Shown: positions 9,853 to 20,523 of the stretch, piece after piece
How positions within the stretch are numbered: the first letter of the stretch is position 1
How the letters are laid out: every line of letters starts with the position of its first letter
NCBI GenBank assembly: GCA_026120035.1
Contig: JALRME010000009.1
Coordinates: 868,001 to 932,000 of the forward strand
Reading direction: 5' to 3'
DNA length: 64,000 bases
DNA from: Coleophoma eucalyptorum
Lineage: Eukaryota; Ascomycota; Leotiomycetes; Helotiales; Dermateaceae
Notes under the pieces: model-generated
Told to the model about the DNA's origin: nothing
Seen by the model: only the letters and a program-made list of their open reading frames with translations
Database searches by the model: none
Position numbers and translations under genes: made by a program

Positions 9853-12800
9853 ATGGCTTCGCCAGGCAGCCCTTCCGCCGTCCTAGACAGTGCGCATTCG
9901 CAGATCCCAGGTTCGCCTTCCTCGAAAATTCCCTCCAAGACCATTTCGAATGAGCCTGCGAGCGGTCCTCATGCAACCGTACCTAGGAGCGACAATGAAG
10001 ACTCCGACTCAGATGTTTCAATGTCCGCAGATAGTGACGACGGAGATGAAGATAGCACATCACCAGATTTGAAGAGCGATCAGACGCTGCCTACAACAGA
10101 ACCATCGCCTACCGCTGCCGCGAGATCCGAAGCGGAGAATCCCAAGAAGCGGAAACAGACAGATTTTATGGATGATACTCCTCTTGGCCTTACAGAAAAT
10201 GGGATAAACCATTTGGTTCCCAAACGTTTTAGGCTGGATGATTCTTACCAGACTTATTGGACTCCAGAGGGATGCCTGCGCCAGGATAGGTCTACACTTC
10301 CTGCTGAGATTTGGCATCGTATTTTTACTTTTACCCCTCCAAGAGTTTTGGGTCAATTGTTGCAAGTCAACAAGAAATTCAATGCTTATCTCGATCCCTC
10401 TTCTCCGAGCATTCATTCTACCCCTCTCTCAAAATCCCTTGCCCAGGTATTGAAACCAGATACAATCTGGCAAGCTTCCAGGAAACTGTTTAGGCCAACC
10501 GTGCCATCACCGCTGGTCGGAAAGTCTGAATTGGATATGTGGCGTCTTGCTTGTTGTATATCATGCCAATTTTGCGGCAAGAAAAGGCAGCCAAGCCATA
10601 TGCCTCAAATGGACCAGTGGCATCCAGGCCCCGGAAAGATTGGTGTAATTCCTGTTTGGTCTTTTGGTGCACGTTGTTGCGGGCCCTGTCTCCAGGAACA
10701 GACTGTAAAGGTAGATGTCTAATGTTTCAGGTCTTCTCTGTCGGACTAAATCTAATGCACATATAGGAAATTGACTTACTTCTATCCTCAGCTGTTCCAA
10801 CACCTCTTCTGGCAGCTTTACCCTTCGTACATCTTACAAATGAATCTCACGTTATACCCACGGCTATCTTGCAGAAAGGTCACGAGCCACCGCCGTCAAT
10901 CCAGATTAAGAAGCATTTCTTTAAGCAACATGTAGAAACGTTGAAACAGGAGTTTCTCGATGTTAAGGCAAAAATGGGTACCGCTACACTGGAAGAATGG
11001 TTAAAAGGTCTTGACGATCGAGGGAAGGAAATAAGGAACGATGCAGCACGTTGGGAGCGCTGGGAGGCAGCAGGAGGCGTTGCGCGAATGCGTAGAGTGG
11101 AACCTAACGAAATCCAGCAGTTTAGAGTGGACAGAATTATAACGCCCACAGGCCTTCCAAATCTACCAGCCAAGATTCCTTCAACAAATGGTAGCCTGCC
11201 AAATTTACCACCTATACCATACTTCTCACAGCCGCCGTCAAACCAAGTCACATTTCGTAAGACTTTCTGATATGCAATTATTCTTTGTTCTGCCATGGCT
11301 AATATTTTGCTCCTTCAGCGAAGAATTCGCCACTGCGATTTGACTCTCCAGCACAAAATGGAAACCCTTCGTATTCTACTCGGCCTAACCCACAGCCCAA
11401 GCATGAAAGGACTAAAGAAGAAGTTGCAGAACTCAAGGCCGCTCGTAGGGCTGAGATTGAGCGCCGTAGCATGTTACTTGACCCGCCAATACTTCCTGGT
11501 GTGTTGGCTCACATGAGTTCGTTCCAAGCAGCCACGCAGATAATCCAACCGTTGAATGACGGGGCTTGGGAAGTCCTGAAGCCGAGACTACTTTCGCAAC
11601 GTGATGAGGCCGAACAGAGAGAGAAGGATCGTCTCGCTCAGACCCGAGTGGTTCTAGAGCGCTTCGATGCAGGCCGCTGGCAAGGCAGTAAGAGTGAGGA
11701 TTCCAAAGAAGTTGTTGAACGAGAATGGGAAGATGTACAAGGTCCACTTCGTACCAAGATTGGCGGCTATGCGGATGAGATTATTCGCGATGGCTGGAAT
11801 GGCGGTCAAAAGGTTACTCGGGATACATGTACAGCATTCGCAGCAGAGGTGCTGATATATGTTCGAAAACGCTTTTATGCAGAGGTTGCCAAGGACGAAG
11901 CAGCCAGTCAAGCAGCCGGTCAAACACTCGCAGCCGATCCGCCCAATGGCCCCTTTACTCGAAAATTGATCCTGGAGAATATGAAATGGTTGTTTGATAC
12001 CAGGATCAAGCCAATTACCGAGCAGTATCGTAAGGAACTTTTTCTTTGTGCTGATTGTGATGGAAATTTCAAGTATTATGGGTTTGAGGGAGTCATTCAG
12101 CACTATGCTGCCAAGCATACTACCGCCCTCAGTCTTGGGAGTGTCGTTGTCCATTGGAAAGCAGAATGGCCCGAATATCCTCCGTTCAAAGCGGATCCAA
12201 GTACTACTAGCCATTCCTTCTACAGTGCTGGGCCAAGTGTCAGCGATCTATATGCCAATGGCCACTCTGGACAACAACAGTATGGATATGGTGGGTACCA
12301 AACAGCTCCAGTATCTGCACCAGTTCAAGGACCACCTCCGCATGCATACCAGGATGGCCGAGCTCCTTTCTATGGCCAACCACAGTACGGGGACAGATAC
12401 CAGGGACATCTGCATGGCCCCTATCCGCCGCCACAACAGCCATATATGGATCCATCCCAAGGATATCAGGAAACACCATATCCTGGTCTGCCACCGAATG
12501 GCAATAGTAATGGATACAATCAAGGCTCGGCTCCGGACTATGCCCAGCATCCGTACCCGGGTCAATACCCTCCTCACAACCCCTATGAAAGCTCCCATCA
12601 ACATCAACCTTACCATCCAGCTCCAGATCAAGGTGGAAGTTTGGCGAATTACCCTCCTCATCCTCCAATTTATGATCAGCCATATCCTCAGCAACCAGGC
12701 TATCGCAATGATTCATATCAACAAGCAGCACCAATGGTAAAGCCAGTTCAAACTGAGGAATATAAGTCGCAGTTATTGGACATCGCCAGCGCTGCTCGGG

Positions 12801-14722
12801 ATGTCTGGAAGACACTTAGCGGCGTGAAGGAAGTTCCAGGAAGCGTGAAGGTTTACACCATACTTTACCACATCCTTAAAAAGTCTCGTGCAAAGTATCC
12901 AGGCGATCTTCCTCTATCCATGATTACTGATGGGCTCAACAATAATAAAGATATGCGCCAGGTCAGAAATGTCAACGGTCTCCTATGCAGAGCTTGCGTG
13001 TTAGGTATGGCCGGATCCCAAGGCCAGGCAAGGAAACATTTTTCATTTCCTCAACTCGTCAATCATTTCCGTTCTGTCCATGAAATTGCTGTTGTGGAAA
13101 AGAGTCTTGGCCACGTTCCAGATTGGACACGCGACATGGTAGAACTACCAAATACTGCAAAGCTCTCTGCCGTTGCTCGTGCTCCAGGTCTGGATGACAA
13201 AAAGCTCCGGCTATTAGCAGAGGCATTACCAGAAATCGTTGCTAAGCCTGCTGCCCAAGAAGATCGGCGGTCAGATCCAATGCCAGAAATATACGCCGAT
13301 GCCAGCATTCCCGGTAATTACGAGCTGGCTCCCTCGCAAGACAACCACGAGAAGTTCTATAAGTTTACAGAAACTCGACCTTCACCACCGGACTTCAAAT
13401 CACACCATTTAGAGAAGAATGGTAGGACGTCTAAGCAGGATTTTCATCAAGAACCACGCCGTTTCGAGCAACCAGTCTATGCTGAAGCCACTCGATTTCG
13501 AGAGGCTGAACATGTTGAAGGCCGAAGCCAAGGCAGCTATGACCCAGCAGATCCCGCAATCGACTATAGACAAACCAATGCTCATGCATACAACATCAAC
13601 GCCGAAGATCTTCCAACTATCATGGCCCGAATCGCAGCGGAGAAAAAGGTGTCTGCGAGTCGAGATCAGCCTCGGCGCGCCGAAACACCTTCAACCCTTG
13701 GAGCTAAGATCAAACAAGAACCATCGGAGGATGGTGAAGTTCGGGCTGAGCAAACGGGTCCTCCCATGGACGATCCTGCAAAGGCAGCAGAGCGCTTCTT
13801 GAATGACCTTATTCCTCTCACTAATGGCCAATCAAAAAGACGAGAAGAAGTAATGCGCCCACGCCATTGGGAAATTGACCAAGGAGAACGACGACTCTAC
13901 TCCCCAGAACCACGACGCGGTGCTATTGGAGACGGCAGAATTGTTCCAATTGGTCGCGCTACAAGTCAGTTTCAAGAACTTGACCACCATAACGGCTATA
14001 CTATGCATGAGCATATTCCTTCGCAGTCTAGGCCAGCCAGAGGGTATGGACAAGATGGGCGATACTTGGATACCATGCCATCCAAGTCCATACCTCGAGA
14101 ACGATCTCCCGAGTTGGTGGATCGTCGATACGTTATGAATAATACCGTATATCGTGAAGAGAGAGCTAATAGTCAAGGCATGCACCGCACACCGAGCAGG
14201 TACGCGAGGTACGAGAGCGTGCGCCTTGAGAATGACCGTGCTCGATCTAGGTCGCCCATCTATGTCAAGGTTGGGGATCAGCCAGGACAATATCGAGAGC
14301 GCAGTCCACCTCGCCATCTGCCGCAAGAACCTATTTATCGTACACGCTCGCCTCCAGGACACCCAGGGGAAGTTGCATACGAGAGAGCTGCTCGGCCGGA
14401 ATATTACCGAGTATATGCTGATGAGCCTCGCCCTAGGCAGTCAGCACCGCAGTATGCTGAAGCTTATGAATTGGTTCAAGTATCACATCCTGATGGTGAC
14501 TACATGGTTCGTCGACCTGTTCGTAGAGAACCTGAGCCTATCTACGTGGATAGGGCGACTTATGAAAATGAGATGTACGAGACGTACAGTCGCAAACCAG
14601 TCTATGAAAATTTTCGACAAGCGCCACCAGTTTCTCAGCCGGACCCTTACGAGGAGTATGATCCCAGACACCCTGCACCATTACCACCTGCGAATGCCGT
14701 TCGTCAAGTCAGATACCAATGA
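9853..14722 (+). CDS. Very large F-box-like protein with two C2H2-like zinc-finger segments
   Basis: Three exons: 9853-10710 (or 10704, an equally in-frame GT donor six bases earlier), 10767-11256, 11319-14722, giving about 1583 aa. The ATG at 9853 is the only ATG before the conserved text. Residues 1-130 are acidic/Ser-rich with a basic patch PKKRKQ that could be a nuclear signal. TLPAEIWHRIFTFTPPRVLGQLLQVNKKF (about 155-183) is an F-box-like helix set. A CxxC pair (CCISCQFCGKK) follows. Further on, FLCADCDGNFKYYGFEGVIQH and GLLCRACVLGMAG...FPQLVNHFRSVHE look like degenerate C2H2 fingers. Between them lies a Tyr/Pro/Gln-rich region, and the last 450 residues are Arg/Tyr/Glu-rich and disordered. 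F-box proteins recruit substrates to SCF ubiquitin ligases. Nuclear ubiquitin or chromatin work is inference. The internal intron has a GTAGAT or GTAAAG donor. Confidence 0.8.
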
Positions 14723-15640
14723 AGATACCCAGTGGCAACTCTACAGGAAGATTGCACAGTGTCTATTTTATTATTTATATATATCTCTTTCACTCTTCTT
14801 GGCCGTCAGCTTAATGGTATTCCATCTGATAATATTTTCCTAAGTTCATTTTCCTTTCACTGTACAACAAGATACTTTTGTACAATCCATATCCTTGGTG
14901 GTTGTCTTTATTTCAACAAAAGGGAATCTGTACTCTTTCTTGGTCAGGTATAAGTGCTTAGCCATCTGTCTTTTGCATTGTACCCTGGCGTTATTTTCTT
15001 TTCGCATTTGCAACATAGACGGGGACCAAGGTGCAAAAGGTGCAAAAGGTGGGAAAAGGCTGGTTCATGGTCCGTCAAATTGACAGGCCAGTCAGAATTG
15101 ATTATAAGGAAACACGCTTCTCCATTTGGGAGATATCTCCTTGTTCGTGGCCATTTGGAAAGGGTTTACACATCCATTTTTGGCTCTCTATCTCTAATCA
15201 GATAGTGTATTTATATTTAGACTAAATCAACAATATGATCTTTCAAAAGTCGAATATCAGTCCAGTGCTTCATCGACACAATTCGAACGAGCAGTTTTAA
15301 GTATTTTCATTTCTACGTAGAATCAAGCTCTGCCTGTGTTTGTTTTGCCACTCAGCTCTCTCCGGGTTTATTTAGGATGAAACCTCTAAAATAAAAAGGT
15401 ACATTTGCAGAGACTCAGTCCTCATGCGGGTATGTAAGGTGCTCTCCCTCGTTCAAATGCAATAAAAAAGCTAACGCATGTTTCTAGATACAGATCGAAC
15501 CAGTCATCCCTTTGCAGCACCAAGAATTTGGCTTGAAGAACGAAGGAGCCTGGTTGAAATGCCTGTTGTATCCTCATTCTCTTCTCTTCTCTTCGGTGGA
15601 CAGCTGTTAGTTGTCGACTCTTGTATTCAAAGGCTCTTAT
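14723..15640. other. Convergent 3' intergenic region
   Basis: About 0.9 kb of T- and A-rich sequence between convergent stops. It includes a short direct repeat GGTGCAAAAGGTGCAAAAGGTG near 15028-15050. No gene is supported. Confidence 0.5.
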
Positions 15641-16497
15641 TTAGGCCTTCTTGCCCGGTATGGCGCTAGCTAATCCACTGAGTCCGGAGAGCAGATCTCC
15701 TGTGGCACCAGTAGAGTTTGCAGCCCCTGCACCTGCCGCTCCAGAGCCACCTAAGAACAGAGTTAAAAAAAAGTCTCTTTTTGAGTGGCTTCTAGATGCT
15801 AAAGAAACTGGGCAAAGGAAAACTTACCTGTCAAACCACTCAGCAGACTTGTCAATCCACCAGCTCCGCTTGCACTGGCATCTGTAGCACCAGCTAATTC
15901 GCAGACGTCAAAAATCAAGCCGACGGATCAAATGTCTCGAGGATAAACTTACTACCTGCAGCTATCATAATAACTTTTATCAGTGTCGATTCGCGCGCAA
16001 GGGGGAGGGTGGGTGGATAAAATGATGAAAAGATGCTTACTGCTTCCGCCGCTTAGCAAGCCCGTCAGTGCATCAAGCTGTCTCTTCGCTTTGCCAGTAA
16101 GGCCGGAAAGGAGAGATCCTCCGGCCGCGGTTGCTCCTCCAGCTACGTCACTGGCAGCGTTTGTGCCGGCGGCTGTGGGATATTGTCAATACCAGTGTCA
16201 TCCAGTCCAGCAAAACTTAGCAAAGGAATCAGTTCACATACCACCAGCGTTGCCCAACAAGCCGGTCACAGCCGACAAGGGATCAGAGGATGCTGCACTA
16301 CTCGACGTTGCGGAAGAAGCAGTACCCGTAGAAGAGCCTCCTCCCAAAAGACCAGTCAACGCATCCAATTGACGGCGGTCTCCGGCAAAGTCCTTTCCTG
16401 CATCTACCATACCATTCTTGGATCCCACGCTCGTGGGTGCGGCTGATACGAAGGAGAGAGCGGCCAGCGCAAGGGCAGTGTAAGTTGAGGTACGCAT
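15641..16497 (-). CDS. Secreted Gly/Ser/Leu-rich protein with repeated dibasic (Kex2-type) units
   Basis: Exons on the minus strand: 16497-16242, 16172-16041, 15893-15828, 15750-15641, in phase to 187 aa. The N-terminus MRTSTYTALALAALSFVSAAP is a clear signal peptide. The mature part is low complexity (Gly, Ser, Ala, Thr) with a recurring hydrophobic unit LTGLL/LSGL. Two copies carry a dibasic site followed by the same peptide start: DRRQLDALTGLLGGGSS (about residue 40) and KAKRQLDALTGLLSGGS (about 115). Cleavage after RR/KR by a Kex2-like protease would give peptides beginning QLDALTGLL. No cysteine is present, so it is not a hydrophobin. A 6- or 9-nt in-frame microexon at 15961-15953 (GTAAGT donor) is possible inside the 147-nt second intron but is not required. 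No characterised family is recognised. Confidence 0.8.
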
Positions 16498-16712
16498 AGT
16501 TAATAGGGTGTGTGGGGTGTTCGAAATGTAGTCGAAAGAGAGATTGTATATGGAGAATAGAAGGGCGTCAAGCCTTTTGGATCGAGTTTAAATGATTTAA
16601 GAAGAAAAAAAGCGGACGAGATAAGTAAACTGATTATGACAAGGAACTGAAAAGAGAACGGGCGTGATACAAGGAAGGGAAAGTCAGTCCTTGGATGGGG
16701 AATAGAGGGGAG

Positions 16713-16720
16713 GTATATAT
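16713..16720 (-). promoter_or_regulatory. Possible TATA box of the secreted-protein gene
   Basis: GGTATATATC lies about 215 bp upstream of the start codon of the secreted repeat protein, on the proper side. Distance to the start codon is plausible for a fungal gene with a 100-200 nt leader. Inference only. Confidence 0.3.
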
Positions 16721-17419
16721 CAGTTCTGCCATCAACCAGCCCACCTCCTCCTGCTCCTCCTCTCCTAAAATAAACGGGGCTCTCTGAATGTATCTCCAGT
16801 TTAAGCAACTGACGTGTGACACTTTCTCCCGCACCAAGTCCCAGCCCTCCATCCTCCCAGCATGCCAGCCGTTGAATCGTCCAGTCATCCCCTTCTCTCT
16901 TCCCGACCGACTCTACTGACCCCGTCGAGAGCCCTCCCCGGCCAACCCATGCCGTTTCGGCACTGGACCCTCGTCCCCCCTCCCAGAAAAACAGTGATTT
17001 TATGCATACAGGCGATTTGGGCGCGCAAGATCGTCAAGCTGATGTCGATCGGATCCCCGTTGGGATGCCCAGATGTTTTACCGCCTAGTCATCCCCTTCG
17101 CAAGCCAGTGCAAGAAAGGAGCGAGATCTGGAGAGGGGAGCGAGAGAGTCGTGGTTTGACCCTCTCTTTCTTGCTCGCTTAACGGGACTTTTGGCACGAC
17201 CATCGTCTCAAATCCGCCTCCCCTCCCTCCCGAACCGGTGTGTGCCAAGCCAAAACCCATCCCGCCAGAGAAGCGAGACACATGTCGTCTTGTGTACGGA
17301 AGATGTACCTACCAAACGTCCCGTGCGCCCGTTTGGCCTGTTAGATGGGATTGCTGGTCTTGGGAGGGAGATGGTGGTTAGTTAGGTCGGTAGGAGCGGG
17401 AGATAGGGCGTTGCTTGCA

Positions 17420-17460
17420 AACACACACACACACATACACACACATACACACACATACTC
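17420..17460. repeat. Interrupted (CA)n microsatellite
   Basis: A run of ACACAC units interrupted at regular spacing by TA, followed by TCTCTC. Seen directly. Confidence 0.9.
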
Positions 17461-17736
17461 ACACATACTCTCTCTATTATTGTTTCGTCCAGTTTTCTAA
17501 GCCACCCACCGCGCTCGCCCACTACGTTCCTTCCTCAGTTCCTTTCTCCCTCTTTTTCCCCCACCTGCGGATTTCTTGGCTCCCGAAACCGAAACTGTGA
17601 AAGGTGCAGGGTTTCCTGGGACGAGGTGTGATGGATGGTGCGACGGAGATCAGCTTTGGGTGGTGCCATTACACCTGCTATGATATACTGGCGATTGTGT
17701 TCTAGCCCGCGAAGATCTTGCCTCGTATGCTGTCTA

Positions 17737-17768
17737 TCATTCATTCATTCATTCATTCATTCATTCAT
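17737..17768. repeat. (TCAT)n tetranucleotide repeat
   Basis: About eight uninterrupted TCAT/ATTC units. Seen directly. Confidence 0.95.
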
Positions 17769-18090
17769 GAAGGAGTGTTAAAGTTTCCAGCTCTCCTTTT
17801 CTCACTCACTCATACAAGCTTCATCTAGAGACAAGCGGAGGCCCTCCCTTTCGCGAGAGCGGTGCAAGACTCATGAGAAGGTTGTTTTGCCGCGGGTGGT
17901 GCGAGAGAGAGAGAGAGAGCGTACGTATACGGGGTTTGCGTTCATGGCCAACAATAGATGCATAGATTGGGAATCCTTTGGACCGTGTTGCTTTGTCTGT
18001 GCCAGCTGATGTTTTGACATGTCCTCGTGGCAGGGAAACGGCCGCTGGCGCGAACGAGCCAATGCGCGCAAGCCAACGGCTTCAACAATT

Positions 18091-18114
18091 GCATAGCATA
18101 GCATAGCATAGCAT
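18091..18114. repeat. (GCATA)n pentanucleotide repeat
   Basis: Nearly five tandem copies of GCATA. Seen directly. Confidence 0.95.
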
Positions 18115-18791
18115 CAACGACAAACTGTGCTATAGCCATTTGCAAGAGAGCACGGGGTGGATGACGACCATAGTTTGAGGTTTTCTTTTCCTCCATCATG
18201 TGAGTTTGCATAATATTGGGGAGTCTTTTTTGACGTTTGTGCGGATTTGGACTTCTGACGGAGTGGTTCTTCCACTGAGTGAGGGGTTTCTTACTCAGAG
18301 GTACGAATATGCTTTGCATCAGATAACTTAAGCTATCTTGCGAGCAGAGCGATAACGAGGCGAGTTTCAAAAGCCCCGAGAAAACCGAGAGAAAACCAAA
18401 AAAACTCAGCCTCCTTGATGGATACCCCAAACCGTCTCGTCGACTTATAAGAGAGCGAGATAGCCCCTCCCCAGGAAAGTGGGCAAAAAGGATCGACGAG
18501 AACCAGCAGCAGCAGCAGCAGACCTGCAGGAAGGTACCTGCAAAGTACCTGCAGGACCTGCCGATCTCTCTGCAAGACTTTCAGCATGAACCAAACCCCT
18601 GCCTGGTATGTCTCTCGAGGGTTTTGGATGGGTGACTTGTGGAATATCGTTATAGGCGAGGAGACAAGAGGTGGAGCACATTCAGAGTAATTACAGAACC
18701 AATAATTTCTCATTGGCATTGCTAGCACGATGAGGCTATCGCCTAAAATGTATAATAGGAAGCCATTCCCGCAAAACAGAAGCCTCAATTG

Positions 18792-18812
18792 TTTTTTTTG
18801 GGGGGGGGGGGG
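18792..18812. repeat. Homopolymer T tract followed by G tract
   Basis: A T run of eight passes straight into a G run of about thirteen and then GCGCGCG. The exact length is prone to sequencing error. Confidence 0.85.
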
Positions 18813-19225
18813 CGCGCGTAAAGTATGTAAGAGAAAGACTCATGCGGTTCGACACTGTTGGCCTATGAGGCGATTTAATGCTACCAGTTCATGACGTGGC
18901 ATACATTCTGTGTCGGGTTGTGTCAAAATGGATATGGGGATAGCTATGCGAGCTAGCACGAGTTCTCTTAGCGAGCGAAACCATCATGCTATGAACCTCC
19001 ATTTGAGATTAGGCGAGGTAGGTAGGCCGTCAAGTCGTGAAGGAGAAGCACAAGGAAGTTATCAATAGCAGGTTTTCAAATACTGATTAACAACAATAAT
19101 ATTATGTATAAACAATAGCTAAGCGATCTGAAAACATTTTATGGGTCTAAATACGTCTTCCCTTAACCCGTCATAATCATAATATCTTGCCTCACTGACA
19201 AGGGATTAAATAGCTTTTCAGCAGT

Positions 19226-20523
19226 CTATGGGTAGACTGGAAGGTTGTATCCGTCAGGGACTTCGAGAGCACCGTGGTAGAGGGTCTCGTTCTGGAGGAG
19301 ACCCCAGGTCTTCTTGATGCTTGGGAGGACAGTACGGCCGCTAGCGACTCCCTTGGTGTTGGGAACTGGTTGCGGAGCCCACTTTCCAGCAGAGTTGAAG
19401 ATACCTGGGTAGGAGTAGTTGTAGAAGCGGGTCTCAGTCCAGTTACGGACGTGCTCGCCAGTCTTGGCGGCCACGTTGGCAAAGACGTTGGCACCAACAT
19501 CGTAGCGTCCAAGAGTGTGCAAATCCCAGTTGGCCTCAACGGTGGCGATCTCAGAGTAGTGGTTGTAGAAGTTGGAGTCGGTGGTGCCAATGAGACTCTT
19601 TGGGACAGAGTCACCAAGGAGGATACTGAAGACGCGGTTCTGGATGGTGTAGGTCTCGTTCTCATCGAAGGTGATCAGGACGAGGGTGTTTTGCATGAAG
19701 TTGGTGTTGTTCAACAATGGCTCAAGGAAAGATCGGAGCCAGACACCAGCAGTGGTGACAGAGGTGTCGTGACCATCACTGGTCATGTTGGGGGTGATGA
19801 ACATCCATTGGGGGAGCTTGTCCTCCTCAAGATCCTTGAAGAACATGGTGGTGTTCTTGATCACCTCAAGACGCTCTGGCTTGGTGACAACAGAGTTGTA
19901 GAGAATCTCAGGGCTGGACAGGGTTAGCGTCACAATTCTGGTCAGACGGTGGCGGCTCGCTTACTTGTGCTTGCGAACGTAGTCGTTGGCACCGGTCTGC
20001 TGGTTCACCCAGCTGAAGCCTTGGAAACCAGTGTAGGGCATGTCTTCCTGGTACAAACCCCAGCTGATTCCCTTGTCCTCAAGCAAGTCCACAACCGAGG
20101 AGATGTTCTGAGGCATCTGGGTCATGTCATCGCCATCAAGACCAAAGTAGTCACCACCGACCGAAGCCATGTAGTTGGGCTCTGAAGGGTGAGTGACGGC
20201 AAAGTTGTTGGCCAAAGTAATACCCTTCTTGGCAAAGAAAGCGAAGTTGGCTATTGCACTTAGTATCCATGAATGTCACTATGGTGGAGAGGAAACATAC
20301 GATCAGCAGCAGCCATATCATAATCAGTGTTCTCGAACCAGATAGAGACATAGCGGTCGAAGGCAGCACCCTTCACACAGCTGGTTGGGCTGCGGGTCTT
20401 GGCGGTCGCTTGAGCGGCATAGACATCAGTGACATCTGTGGCAGTGGGGCTGACAGAAGAAGCTGGGGCAGCAATGGCCACCGAAGCCACCGAGGCAGCA
20501 GCAGCAGCAGTGAAGAAACGCAT
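19226..20523 (-). CDS. Secreted acid phosphatase (phosphoesterase family, PhoA-like)
   Basis: Three exons on the minus strand: 20523-20301, 20250-19965, 19913-19226, giving 398 aa. A signal peptide MRFFTAAAAASVASVAIAAP is followed by FDRYVSIWFENTDYDMAA, the metal-binding N-terminal motif of fungal phosphate-repressible acid phosphatases (phosphoesterase, PF04185-type). Further family segments are FAVTHPSEPNYMASVGGD, KNTTMFFKDLEEDKLPQWMFITPNMTSDGHDTSV (each cited in part) and LVLITFDENETY. Several NxT/NxS sequons suggest N-glycosylation. The enzyme releases phosphate from organic esters outside the cell. Such genes are usually induced by phosphate starvation, and I saw no perfect CACGTG motif in the immediate upstream region. 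The length is normal for the family and both introns are about 50 nt. Confidence 0.93.

Larger units (their letters stand above)
16498..19225. other. 2.7-kb intergenic region dense in simple repeats
   Basis: Apart from the promoter of the leftward gene, no coding sequence is supported. Simple repeats are unusually frequent: CA/TA-CA tract (17420-17460), TCAT tract (17737-17768), GA tract (17903-17919), GCATA tract (18091-18114), CAG tract (18503-18521), and T8 followed by about 13 G (18792-18812). Open frames here are mostly read-through of such tracts. Confidence 0.6.

Noticed and set aside
18523..18560. Cluster of CCTGCAGG and GGTACC palindromes
   Set aside because: Short overlapping palindromes without a longer inverted repeat or target-site duplication, so not a mobile element end.
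19274..19927. 217-codon plus-strand frame opposite the acid phosphatase
   Set aside because: Antisense shadow of a well-supported exon with biased codons; no independent protein signal.
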